A DNA stretch of 64,000 nt from Pachyseris speciosa (lineage: Eukaryota > Cnidaria > Anthozoa > Scleractinia > Pachyseridae): contig JAEMWC010000096.1 of the NCBI GenBank assembly GCA_016490735.1, positions 529,001 through 593,000 on the forward strand. Direction: 5' to 3'. Of the stretch, positions 47,201 through 51,929 are shown piece after piece; position 1 is the first letter of the stretch, and each line of letters starts with the position of its first letter. Position numbers and translations under genes: made by a program. Under the pieces are notes generated by a model. The model saw only the letters and a list, made by a program, of their open reading frames with translations. It had not been told where the DNA came from and ran no database searches.

Positions 47201-47206
47201 GGATGA
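3350..47206 (+). CDS. GCN1: GCN1, eIF2-alpha kinase activator (complete, 60 coding exons)
   Basis: GCN1 is a giant HEAT-repeat protein that sits on (collided) ribosomes and, with GCN20/ABCF, hands the uncharged-tRNA signal to the kinase GCN2 to start the integrated stress response. I assembled 60 exons with GT-AG introns. The phase is right at every junction and the total is 8,094 nt, giving 2,697 residues; vertebrate GCN1 is about 2,670. Homology runs in order from the N-terminal HEAT repeats, through a Lys/Glu-rich helix (about residues 786-860) and the eEF3-like middle, to the C-terminal GCN2 (RWD)-binding region. Start: ATG at 3350 gives MAAE, then an intron. Stop: TGA at 47204-47206. No frameshift or internal stop was found, so the gene looks intact despite many transposon insertions, all of them in introns. 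Single-base errors in my exon edges are possible. Confidence 0.95.
4010..4460. mobile_element. Harbinger-type MITE in GCN1 intron 2
   Basis: The 451-bp element begins AGGCTGGTTTTCACTAGCGA and ends with the inverted form, ...GCTAGTGAAAACCAGCCT. It is flanked by the 3-bp direct repeat TTA (4007-4009 and 4461-4463), the TWA target typical of PIF/Harbinger. Inside, several CTAGTGAAAA and GGAGTCGGA words recur in both orientations, giving nested fold-backs. It has no coding capacity. Confidence 0.8.
4917..5050 (-). repeat. Probable 3' tail of a retroelement, (AAT)n followed by AT-rich sequence
   Basis: AATAATAATAAT at the left edge followed by CTTTATTTGC resembles a reversed SINE/LINE tail. Nothing else identifies the family. 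The rest of intron 3 (5050-6060) is AT-rich with no gene or repeat that I recognise. Confidence 0.35.
6877..6962. mobile_element. Short palindromic element with AGGTCAAAATGA arms (copy 1)
   Basis: The arms ATTCAGGTCAAAATGA and TCATTTTGACCTGAAT flank a centre containing CTAACCCTAA. Related copies are at 8004-8042 and 8521-8607 in nearby GCN1 introns, so this is a small fold-back MITE family. Confidence 0.65.
8004..8042. mobile_element. Partial copy of the AGGTCAAAATGA palindromic element
   Basis: Two direct copies of AGGTCAAAATGAA lie 17 bp apart, immediately before a SINE. It is probably a truncated element. Confidence 0.5.
8035..8335 (+). mobile_element. tRNA-derived SINE (family 1) in GCN1 intron 9
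   Basis: The tRNA-like head has an A box (TGGCGCAGTGGTGAGAGC) and a B box (GGTTCGATGCC). It is followed by a conserved body with GAGGTTTTTCTCTGGGTACT and TTTGATTTGATTT words and an ATT-repeat tail. The same body recurs at 21.3, 21.9, 32.2 (reverse) and 41.1 kb. Confidence 0.85.
8521..8607. mobile_element. Palindromic AGGTCAAAATGA element (copy 3)
   Basis: AGGTCAAAATGAAATTCC at the left, and GGAATTTCAT at the right, close a fold-back with TTAGGGTTAG in the centre. It is preceded by a (TTA)n/(TTTA)n microsatellite at about 8476-8520. Confidence 0.6.
8835..9150. repeat. GAT/GGT-rich microsatellite in GCN1 intron 10
   Basis: There are long runs of GGT, GAT and GGTCAT units, ending just before the acceptor of exon 11 (9161). 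Long reading frames here (Met/Val or Asp repeats) are artefacts of the repeat. Confidence 0.9.
9656..9854. mobile_element. Pogo/Tc1-type MITE in GCN1 intron 13
   Basis: The 199-bp element starts CAGTCAAACCCCCATT and ends AATAGGGGTTGAACTG, imperfect inverted repeats. It is flanked by TA on both sides (9654-9655 and 9855-9856). The TA target and the CAG terminus fit the mariner/Tc1/pogo group. It is non-coding. Confidence 0.75.
10560..10878. mobile_element. MITE with GGGTTCGTAC-type ends in GCN1 intron 15
   Basis: The left end CCGGGTTCACATGC and right end GAGTACGAACCCTG are imperfect inverted repeats. The 6-bp direct repeat TTTCTT flanks the element (10554-10559 and 10879-10884). The body is rich in CCTTGAAAAGTCCTTGAATT words. 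Similar repeats occur widely in animal genomes, as I recall; the superfamily is uncertain. Confidence 0.65.
11530..12078 (-). repeat. Tandem array of the ~106-bp satellite-like repeat in GCN1 intron 16
   Basis: About five diverged units lie in reverse orientation, each with CAGCACCACAGGAAAGTACT, a CTTTCATTTGAATG word and ATCCACAGACTCAAAAGTT. The same unit occurs in forward orientation at 55-62 kb. Confidence 0.85.
12684..13125. mobile_element. Fold-back repeat in GCN1 intron 18
   Basis: It begins CATAATCAAAACTATAACAA. The inverted counterpart GTCATAGTTTTGATT lies at about 12959. A second inverted pair (GGTCTGTAATCATACTCGTG against CGTATGATTACAGACC) follows, with repeated AATTGGACAG/CCAATT words. 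It is probably a composite MITE; exact ends and target duplication are not clear. Confidence 0.55.
14384..14600. repeat. Pyrimidine-rich tract next to the DIRS element
   Basis: The sequence is almost entirely C/T/A, with CCCTCCCACCCTACCC-like words. No coding or RNA signal was seen. Confidence 0.6.
14970..15975 (-). pseudogene. DIRS RNase H C-terminus and tyrosine recombinase, frameshifted
   Basis: The frame starting at 15975 has [15 protein letters not shown] (RNase H active-site region) and then [19 protein letters not shown], the N-terminal core-binding part of a tyrosine recombinase. The next frame (to 15132) carries the catalytic-domain stretch [16 protein letters not shown]. The C-terminal catalytic motifs, HSFRIGAAT (about 15056-15075) and [12 protein letters not shown] with the Tyr nucleophile (about 14970-15006), are in a third frame. 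The second switch coincides with a run of G (plus strand) near 15150-15158, a likely indel. In DIRS elements this enzyme inserts a circular DNA copy without target duplication. Confidence 0.82.
16234..17097 (-). pseudogene. DIRS reverse transcriptase domain with inactivated motif A
   Basis: The 287-residue frame has typical DIRS RT features: [20 protein letters not shown], then [21 protein letters not shown] and the catalytic YLDDF box at about residues 169-173. Motif A normally reads KFD; here the codon at 16789-16791 (plus strand ATT) gives Asn at residue 103. A metal-binding Asp is therefore missing, consistent with a dead copy. Upstream pol sequence ([12 protein letters not shown]) is in the frame ending at 17063, so a frameshift separates it from RT. 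Confidence 0.85.
17063..17548 (-). pseudogene. N-terminal part of DIRS pol
   Basis: The frame contains [20 protein letters not shown] and [13 protein letters not shown], the segment that precedes RT in DIRS pol proteins. It is out of frame with the RT ORF. The first part overlaps the gag end in another frame. Confidence 0.7.
17412..18575 (-). pseudogene. DIRS gag-like ORF, frameshifted
   Basis: A plausible start, [13 protein letters not shown], is at 18575, with a Ser/Pro-rich N-terminus. The conserved part ([20 protein letters not shown], then [14 protein letters not shown]) and a Cys/His cluster, [13 protein letters not shown], lie in the frame 18167-17412. The start and the conserved part are in different frames, with shifts near 18430 and 18080 and one stop near 18285. 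Function in particle assembly is assumed from position only. Confidence 0.72.
18840..19092. repeat. 24-bp minisatellite beside the DIRS element
   Basis: About ten diverged units of the type GACCGCTAAGCTTGTG plus AACCGCTT are in tandem, ending 60 bp before the acceptor of GCN1 exon 22. Most units contain AAGCTT. Whether it belongs to the DIRS terminus or to the host intron is unknown. Confidence 0.85.
19154..21236 (+). CDS. GCN1: GCN1 exons 22-27
   Basis: Exons: 19154-19355, 19767-19891, 20001-20179, 20265-20361, 20538-20663 and 21038-21236 (residues 618 to 926). Exon 24 has [13 protein letters not shown], a strongly conserved GCN1 block. Exons 25-26 encode a very charged segment ([20 protein letters not shown], then [12 protein letters not shown] and [11 protein letters not shown]), predicted as a long helix or coiled coil that is also present in vertebrate GCN1. 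HEAT repeats resume in exon 27. Confidence 0.92.
21290..21625 (+). mobile_element. tRNA-derived SINE (family 1), near full length, GCN1 intron 27
   Basis: The head has TTGGCGTAGTGGTGAGAG and GGTTCGACTCC. The body and a GGCGCTATATAAGTAATAAA tail lead into a (TTA)n run of about 70 bp. It is the most complete copy in the window. Confidence 0.88.
21845..22046 (+). mobile_element. 5'-truncated SINE (family 1)
   Basis: It starts within the body (GGGTACTCCGGTTTTCCCCT), lacks the tRNA head and ends in ATT repeats. The tail (CTCGGCTAGATAGATTTGAG) differs from the copy at 21.3 kb but matches the reverse copy at 32.25 kb, indicating subfamilies with different 3' ends. Confidence 0.8.
22055..23880 (-). 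mobile_element. 5'-truncated LINE (non-LTR retrotransposon), GCN1 intron 27
   Basis: Minus-strand frames 23873-23328, 23350-23063 and 23058-22315 encode the thumb and C-terminal region of a non-LTR reverse transcriptase. They include [43 protein letters not shown] and a Cys-His finger, [18 protein letters not shown]. The catalytic RT motifs are missing, so the copy is truncated at its 5' end (near 23880). The three pieces are in different frames, so it is also decayed. Positions 22055-22315 probably form its AT-rich 3' UTR. I cannot assign the clade with confidence. Confidence 0.82.
23886..23992. repeat. Hexamer microsatellite (TTATCA)n
   Basis: About 17 nearly perfect units directly abut the truncated 5' end of the LINE. 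Confidence 0.95.
24003..24522 (+). mobile_element. Probable 3' UTR of a second retroelement ending in (ATT)n
   Basis: A GC-rich patch (GTCAGGGCGAAAGTGTCC, CGAGAGCCCCGAGTAGG) grades into AT-rich sequence with AATAAA near 24480 and an (ATT)n tail. This is the usual form of a LINE 3' end. No coding sequence remains; the assignment is tentative. Confidence 0.4.
24591..36854 (+). CDS. GCN1: GCN1 exons 28-49 (central and eEF3-like region)
   Basis: Exons: 24591-24955, 25266-25361, 25743-26014, 26089-26278, 26608-26733, 27347-27457, 27624-27764, 28004-28057, 28471-28560, 29684-29962, 30370-30484, 30597-30776, 31204-31424, 31638-31706, 31810-31948, 32816-33012, 33456-33713, 34151-34366, 34727-34891, 36151-36312, 36395-36487 and 36711-36854. 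The most conserved part of the protein is here: [67 protein letters not shown] and [12 protein letters not shown]. It corresponds to the region related to elongation factor eEF3, which contacts the ribosome. Exon 28 ends in an acidic run, [16 protein letters not shown] (about residues 1033-1048). Confidence 0.95.
26818..26903 (-). mobile_element. tRNA-like SINE head in GCN1 intron 32
   Basis: The minus strand reads like a tRNA with A box (TAGCTCAGTTGGTTGAGC), B box (GGTTCAAACCC) and a pairing acceptor stem. The would-be anticodon loop has C instead of T at position 33 and the anticodon stem is weak. I therefore favour a SINE over a tRNA-Thr gene. Confidence 0.65.
28810..28890. repeat. GATG/AAT microsatellite
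   Basis: Tandem GATGAT, GGCGAC and AATAAT units lie beside the Penelope-like remnant. Confidence 0.85.
28905..29335 (+). mobile_element. Penelope-like element 3' end between inverted ~125-bp terminal repeats, GCN1 intron 36
   Basis: Left arm (about 28908-29035) and right arm (about 29205-29334) are near-perfect inverted copies, sharing TAACGTTTTTA, ATGTGGATACATTAACC and TATATATGTAGTGTCAATTA (one strand or the other). Between them, 29056-29163 reads [18 protein letters not shown] then [17 protein letters not shown] and a stop. That is the characteristic end of the GIY-YIG endonuclease part of Penelope-like proteins. Everything upstream (RT and most of the endonuclease) is missing. Inverted terminal repeats around a truncated body are a known Penelope arrangement. 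Confidence 0.82.
29336..29500 (-). repeat. Reversed retroelement tail with (AAT)n
   Basis: AATAATAATAAT is followed by TAGCGCTATGTACATAATAA and AACGCTTTACAAT, the reverse of the GGCGCTATATAA...(ATT)n tail seen in the SINE at 21.5 kb. The head is absent. Confidence 0.5.
31969..32530. mobile_element. TA-flanked MITE with a SINE nested inside, GCN1 intron 42
   Basis: The left end TGATCTTAACGGTCTGCGGT is mirrored at the right end by CGCAAACCGTTAAGATCA. TA lies outside both ends (31967-31968 and 32531-32532). The interior is interrupted at about 32140-32500 by a reverse SINE, so the SINE inserted later. Confidence 0.72.
32138..32498 (-). mobile_element. tRNA-derived SINE (family 1), reverse, nested in a MITE
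   Basis: On the minus strand the head GGGAGCAGAGTTGGCGCAGT is at about 32495, followed by GGTTCGATTCC, the common SINE body and an (ATT)n tail of about 90 bp at 32140-32229. The near-complete length suggests a fairly recent insertion. Confidence 0.87.
35347..36003 (-). mobile_element. Tandem SINE dimer, 298-bp period, GCN1 intron 46
   Basis: A 298-bp unit starting at 35347 repeats at 35645, and its first ~60 bp appear again at 35943-36003. By eye the copies are identical. Each unit carries, on the minus strand, a tRNA-like head with GACCTTGTAGCTCAGTCGG, a perfect T arm (GTGGGTTCGATTCCCAC) and a 7-bp acceptor stem. A SINE body follows with GGGCTAACGCCCAGTGGG. The anticodon arm has one extra base, so this is not a working tRNA. 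Confidence 0.88.
37096..37134. repeat. Poly-G tract just left of the 37.1-39.6 kb transposon
   Basis: A G16-18 run and a GC-rich extension are interrupted by a few C. A tract of this kind is prone to sequencing error. Confidence 0.9.
37500..37775 (+). pseudogene. Cys-finger protein fragment encoded by the 37-39 kb transposon
   Basis: From ATG 37500 the frame reads [20 protein letters not shown], then [21 protein letters not shown] recall this N-terminal CxxC pattern from repeated coral proteins of unknown function. The second half of the expected Cys pair (VC..C) is not in frame after about residue 60, and the frame ends at 37775, so the copy is probably decayed or is only a first exon. Its role could be DNA binding for transposition, which is inference. 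Confidence 0.55.
38681..39196 (-). pseudogene. RecQ-type DNA helicase N-terminal fragment in the transposon
   Basis: The 171-residue frame has helicase motif 0 (LRPEQKEAI), Walker A ([15 protein letters not shown]), motif Ia ([12 protein letters not shown]) and Walker B/DEAH-like [13 protein letters not shown]. It then stops matching, about 40 residues later. The second RecA domain and the RecQ C-terminal domains are absent from this element. It is therefore either the first exon of a spliced gene whose remainder was deleted, or a captured host fragment. The start ATG (39196) lies about 380 bp inside the right transposon end. Confidence 0.75.
39698..39719. repeat. Poly-C tract
   Basis: C18 run to the right of the transposon. 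Confidence 0.85.
39943..40119. mobile_element. Fold-back MITE in GCN1 intron 49
   Basis: The left end AATAGGCCATTTCCAGATTA is mirrored by the right end, GTAATTCGGAGATGGCCTATT less one base. GCCTC...AAAGC blocks further in also pair. It is about 177 bp and non-coding. Confidence 0.72.
40229..47206 (+). CDS. GCN1: GCN1 exons 50-60 (C-terminal, GCN2-binding region)
   Basis: Exons: 40229-40342, 42800-42955, 43662-43775, 44087-44317, 44588-44781, 44892-45006, 45268-45364, 45851-45999, 46248-46352, 46558-46776 and 47069-47206. Exon 53 holds [20 protein letters not shown] (about residues 2322-2341). It lies in the part of GCN1 that, in yeast, binds the RWD domain of GCN2. Exon 54 continues with [17 protein letters not shown] and VDPLFTEL. 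The last exon encodes [15 protein letters not shown], an acidic tail and the stop TGA at 47204-47206. Confidence 0.94.
40582..40797. mobile_element. Fold-back MITE in GCN1 intron 50
   Basis: AATGAGCAGGAGTGTTTTATC on the left (shown less than full) is mirrored by ATATAAAGACACTCATT on the right. Sub-hairpins GTGTTTTATCAAG/CTTGATAAAACAC and GTGTCTTTATC/ATAAAGACAC lie near the two ends. Confidence 0.6.
41015..41228 (+). mobile_element. Head-less SINE (family 1) with a different tail
   Basis: The body words CTCTGCTCCGAGAGGTTTTT and GGGTACTCCGGTTTTCC are present. The 3' part (ATTCCAATTCGATCCGGAAC) differs from the other copies and ends in repeated GATTT. A related 3' part lies alone at about 48.5 kb. 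Confidence 0.72.
42227..42415. repeat. 99-bp tandem duplication next to a tetranucleotide expansion
   Basis: The stretch starting TTGTAAATTAATTTTACT at 42227 is repeated from 42326 with only a few differences. Both copies end at ...CAGTACATGTTCC followed by ACAT units: two in the first copy, dozens in the second. Confidence 0.9.
42414..42603. repeat. (ATAC)n microsatellite, about 47 units
   Basis: A perfect tetranucleotide run, 196 bp before exon 51. Long open frames here (Met-Tyr-Val-Cys or Ile-His-Thr-Tyr repeats) are artefacts. Confidence 0.97.
43055..43530 (-). mobile_element. Long tRNA-headed SINE, GCN1 intron 51
   Basis: The minus-strand head at about 43520-43445 has GGTTAGCTCAGTGGTAGAGC and GGTTCAAACC. 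The ~470-bp body includes GGACGTTAAAGAACCCACAC (the inverse of the plus-strand text) and ends with CTATCCCTGAAAAGCCCC. The same tail appears in the decayed copy at 2.4 kb. Confidence 0.82.
46416..46500. mobile_element. Near-perfect hairpin repeat in GCN1 intron 58
   Basis: Arms AACCTCGTTCCCAGGGTCTC and GAGACCTTGGGAACGAGGTT pair over about 33 bp (continuing with TCCTCTTCCCGC/GCGGGAAGAGGA) around an 18-nt loop. It is a very short fold-back MITE. Confidence 0.78.
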
Positions 47207-47397
47207 CACAGGCTGATTGGCGTGTAACTATAGCAACATAATCACCAGGTTGGGTGGTGTATTGCTACAGTAAGGTAATCGCCAAAGACAACGAGAGGAT
47301 GGACTCACCACCAGGCCCCACTCCAAGAACATTTTAGCCACCTTACAAAAATAATAGTGTCTGAGTTTCAAAATGTGATGACACTTTTTACAGTGCT

Positions 47398-47403
47398 AAT
47401 AAA
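47398..47403 (+). terminator. Polyadenylation signal of GCN1
   Basis: AATAAA lies 192 bp after the stop codon and is followed by a T/G-rich stretch (TGTTTCTATTGTACGTATTG). It is the first canonical signal after the stop. Confidence 0.75.
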
Positions 47404-48490
47404 TGTTTCTATTGTACGTATTGTTGTGGATTGTTTTTGAGGCCTTGATTAATTTTTATCTTTAGTGAGAGGAAAGACGACGGCTTGTTGAAGAATCGCA
47501 CGGAACGCAAATTCTCCATTTTCAAAATTTTCAGATTCACCCAAGTATCTTTGCGTTCTTTCGGTGCGTGATATGCTGCGTGTAAATATATCGATGAATA
47601 CCGTAGATACACTTTGGGCGTCACTGCAGCCCTGTCAAAATGTGCCGGCAGCCGGGAAATTTGCCGCCTACAGACAATTATTTGCCCCTTACTTCTCTCT
47701 TGGACTTCACCATGAGTTCTCTAGCATGCAAGGGTGCATGCACGCTGCAAAGGGCTGCACTGGAAAGCGATACAACTATACAAAACTGATTTACTAGCGA
47801 ATTACTATTTCATCTTTTGATGCGGGGTAACATGATATAGGGACAGGGGAATTCCGTTGTAAAGATCACGTAGTGGGGACCCGTCTAGGCAGAGACTGAA
47901 CGGTAACCAATTCTTTCAAAATGCTAAAAAAATCAAGCGGACCGGACCCAGGACTTGTAAAATCTATCCTGAATTCGGTTCAAAGTTCCATCGGTTCACA
48001 TAACATGGGAGTCACGCATCGTCTGACACGCGAACTGAAAGACTCCTTGAACAGAACTACTAATGAATTTTTATTACGATCAACCTGAATTGCATTCTAA
48101 GCATTAACCTGGCCCGAGTATAGGGTAAATATAGCCTCTTGTTCAAGACTAATTGGAGCATGCATTACGTTGTCTTTGACGTGGACAGTGTGACATAATG
48201 AAAGCCTTTTCTGCTACGATTACGAAGCCATCCGGTACCAATGCATATAAAGTTTAATTGGACCTCCAGCAGTCATACGTTTTTCTTCTGATCTCGCGCC
48301 GCGCGAACGGACGCTAGAATTATGCAAATTAGTAAAGAGAACGAACAGAGGCTGGGGAGAGGGAGGAAAACAGTCTCAAAGGTTCCAGCAAGATTTTACA
48401 AAAGCCTACTCTCAGACATGCTTTTAAAACTTAAAAATAAGCTTTTAACTGAACTCAGCACCATTCTGATATAATCTTCTGTTATACTGA
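47404..48490. other. Intergenic sequence, no gene recognised
   Basis: No exon-like conservation or repeat family was recognised. Short open frames lack homology and splice context. Confidence 0.6.
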
Positions 48491-48605
48491 ATCAACATTT
48501 CCAAATTCCTATTCGCTCCGGATGCAGGACCTCCCTGAAAACCACTTCGTTGAGTGGAGTTTCCTAGGTAAATATCGTGATTTATTTATTTATTACTAGT
48601 TGTAA
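48490..48605 (+). mobile_element. SINE 3' fragment
   Basis: TTCCAAATTCCTATTCGCTC, GAGTGGAGTTTCC and TTTATTTATTTATT resemble the alternative SINE tail at 41.1 kb. There is no head. Confidence 0.45.
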
Positions 48606-49381
48606 TCGTAGATCAGGAATGCGTTCGAGTATCCATTGCTGCGGTAGTCTGGTGTGATAATACTGAAATCGATTACAGGTTTGTAACATGAGGTGACAGG
48701 ATTGTGCCGGATCGGTTTGTGTGCTTCCTTGCCGGCTGGTATTTAGCTGTGATTCGGTAATATTTCAGATCTTGCAATGGAAAACAATACTGAAGTGTAA
48801 ACAAGGATTTGGTTCTTATTTGCAGGGAATATTAAAAACTTCACACTCAGTCAGCGTGCTCGATACGACAAAAGGATGTGTTCAGCATCTTATGTCACAA
48901 AAGCACTTATGTTCTACTAGGGCATCATATTTTTTTCCTTCAAAAGCTAGGGAATATTATGTAAACGAAGCCAACATTGGTTGACTTTGCTCTCTATATT
49001 GTACAACATAAACAGTGCTTGATTTTACGGGAAGTTTTTTTATTACAATCTTACGTGAAACGCGCTGGTGCCACGGAGTTTAGCTGCTTACCGTAGTTCA
49101 TTTCACTTGAAAATCAATTTTAGGTCGACCCAAATTAGTTAAGTTCGCCGGTTGGGTCAAACGTCAAACTTCACCAGACCACGCGTAAATAAACAGAGCG
49201 ACGCTGCACTCAGATATGACGTAATTCAAGATGGCGCAGAAATGGTACACGAACGATGAAAAATCTCATCACTTAATATCACAGGGCACCCAATATTAGG
49301 ATTCGTTCTCCTAACGTCTAACGTCGAACGTCGAACGCAAAGAGTTGTTAAAAAGCTTTAGAAAAGAACTGTAGCATCTGC

Positions 49382-49525
49382 TGTGGTTCAATTTTATTCT
49401 TGGTTTAAAATTTTTTCTCCTTTTGTTTTTAGGTATGGTAATGACGTATGGCAATGTATGATAATTAGCTTAAAATTTAAAACAAAGGGAGAAAAAATTT
49501 CAAACAAGGACAAAATTGAACCACA
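49382..49525. mobile_element. Fold-back MITE, ~50-bp arms
   Basis: TGTGGTTCAATTTTATTCTT on the left and the inverse of TGTGGTTCAATTTTGTCCTT on the right form arms that continue through AAATTTTTTCTCC. The centre is short and non-coding. Confidence 0.72.
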
Positions 49526-49529
49526 ACAC

Positions 49530-51600
49530 ATACAAAATGACTTCACTTCTGCATGCATAAAAACTATTGTCTGTTGTGGGATCAAGTAACGAAAACAGTG
49601 CCTGGAATTGCCTACGTGATTGTAACCAATTAAAATTGAGATAATGGCACCATTGTATAGTAATAAAAGTTCTTACGTGAACCCAGTAAATTATATTCCA
49701 AACAACAAACAAAACAAATAGCTTGAAAAGGAGCGGGGGCCTCCGTGTCAAATGAAGCCCGTGCTACATGGGCTTCATTTTGAAAAATTCGTGACACAAT
49801 GGCCCGCTATTGGCTGCAGTTAGCAATCCATATTCATGACAAATTTTAGCAATTACATGCTTCAAACCACGCATTTTGCTGACATCGTGGTCGAGTGAGG
49901 GTCAAAATGTGTTATGACGACTTTTGACTGTTTATTCATCACGAAGAAACTGAAGAAACATTAACCCTACAGTTCTACTTCTATTATGTCAAACCGAAGG
50001 TAAGTTAGAGTATTAATTTTGTGCCGAGTTTTGTAGCAAACGTGACTAAAAGAAGTTCAGTTCAAAATGGCCCAAAATCGATCGTGGAGTTAACACGACG
50101 TGCACAAGGTTCCATAGTACTGCTGGTTTACAAGTCAAATGCCGGTATAAACCTATACAATTTTTTGTGGAAAAAAGATGGTGAGAAGGCAAAACAGAAC
50201 AAGCGTTCCGAATTTAGTTTTTGGCAATTTATCGTACAACAGGGATACACTCATTTGGATTCCTGTGCTCTCGACGTATTGCTACGCCAGATTTTTATTT
50301 ACTTTAGGAAACACAGAACAATTACGAGGGACTGAAAAGCTATGAGAATGGTCGAAAATGCGAAATTTCTGGCTGGAAGCCTTTTTGAAAGTCGAGTTGT
50401 TTTCAGTTGGCTGTTATATAACTGAGCTTTAGCAATTGTTAGTTAATTTATACCTTTCCGTTTTATTTACAGACGTTACAGAAGTTACGCATCTCGAGTG
50501 TGAAGAGTTGACGATGGATTGCACAAGAAAATCTGTAGTGGATCAACAAGAACTCGGGTGAAAACAACACAACTGAGATAAGAATTCGTATTTAAATATA
50601 ATATCACCTGTGAGGTATTTTCGTTAAAAGTGGTGGATATTCGTACATTCTCACGTTCGCAAAAATAACATGCTGTTATTAGAAAGAAAATTGAGAGCTT
50701 TCAATCTCACTATGAACCAATTCCAAGTATCGGCAATTAGGTGCTGCCAAATTGAGTTTTGAATAGCTAGGGGCGTGTGTTTTGAGGATTAATTCGTGCT
50801 GATCCACTTCTGCTCGCCTAACTAAATCGCTTTTAAATCAGGGAAACATTTTGCAAACAGTTATGGGTGTACGTCAAGTACTGTCCATCACCTTTCTCGA
50901 ACAAGGCACTGACAAGGTAAATTAATTAACTTCTTGAGTTTTAACTTTGAGTGATCCACGAGATCACAGCACTCTTGATTTCGATATATATCGCACAAAA
51001 TTGCATCGTTTTTTATTCTGGCTAGAAATCAAGTTTCAATTTCTTGATTTTTGCAAAAGTAGTTTCAATGACGTATACATTATGTTAGTTCCAAGGAAAT
51101 CTGTTTGTATTTTATAAAAACGTGAAATATTGTGTATTCCTTAGTGCTGCGGTTTCGATCGCTCAATGTTCCATTTATTTCTTGTTGACTTTTAAGGCAG
51201 CACTGTTTTCCGTTAAACAAAATGAACTGGCCGTGGTTACTAACCAATGGAAGTTTGTACAAAAGACTGAAAGTACTGCATTGGGTGTGAACACTATTTT
51301 CTTGGGTTTGAAAAGCAGTATTGAAACAGTGGAAATCAATATTTCAATTCAATTGTTGCTCAATTCCAAAAGTTCAACTAAAATAGTAGTTGTCAGTTAG
51401 AAAGTCTTATCACAGCAAAAATTCCGGAACATTCTTGAAAACAAATAGCACCTGGAGCTGCCGCGGTACCACTGAATGGCGATGCGCTTTTTTGATACAG
51501 AGCCTCAAATGTAAGAACGTAGCAAACAGCAACATAGGAAGTAATACAACCTTTTGAAGCAAATAGTTACATTAAGGACTGGAGAGTAGAAATACCGCGT
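49530..51600. other. Intergenic AT-rich sequence, no gene recognised
   Basis: It contains a perfect small hairpin AATGAAGCCC/GGGCTTCATT at about 49752-49781 and two open frames of 92-104 codons (50021-50335 and 51122-51400). I see no homology, splice signals or codon pattern that would support these as genes. Confidence 0.5.
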
Positions 51601-51604
51601 AGAA

Positions 51605-51848
51605 TACAACATCACCTCACTGGCTTTCATTTGAATGGTCACACTTCAGGATTCCATATACAAACTAAAAAGTTAATAATAACAACAACAACTTACTACA
51701 GGACTACAGAAAAGTACTGCTTAGTTGCTTTTATTTGAATCGCCATTTTAAGATTTCATCCACAGACTCAAAAGTTTCAACAGTCCTGTTAGCACCACAT
51801 GAAGAGTATTGCTCAGCCGTTTGAATGATCACACTTTAGGATTTGCCC
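51605..51848 (-). repeat. Satellite-like repeat, reverse orientation
   Basis: Two to three diverged units with CTTTCATTTGAATGGTCACA and ATCCACAGACTCAAAAGTTT words. Same family as at 11.5 and 55-62 kb. Confidence 0.75.
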
Positions 51849-51929
51849 ATTACCATCAGTGTCCAGGGCCTGGTTTTTTCCTTTTGAGTTAAGTTCCACA
51901 TGCTTTTCACCCGCTCTCGCTCTTGATCG

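Noticed and set aside
47564..47797. 77-codon ORF after GCN1
   Set aside because: No homology; it begins after the GCN1 polyadenylation signal without promoter evidence.
50021..50335. 104-codon ORF as a gene
   Set aside because: No homology recognised, no splice or promoter signals, and it lies in repeat-rich intergenic DNA.
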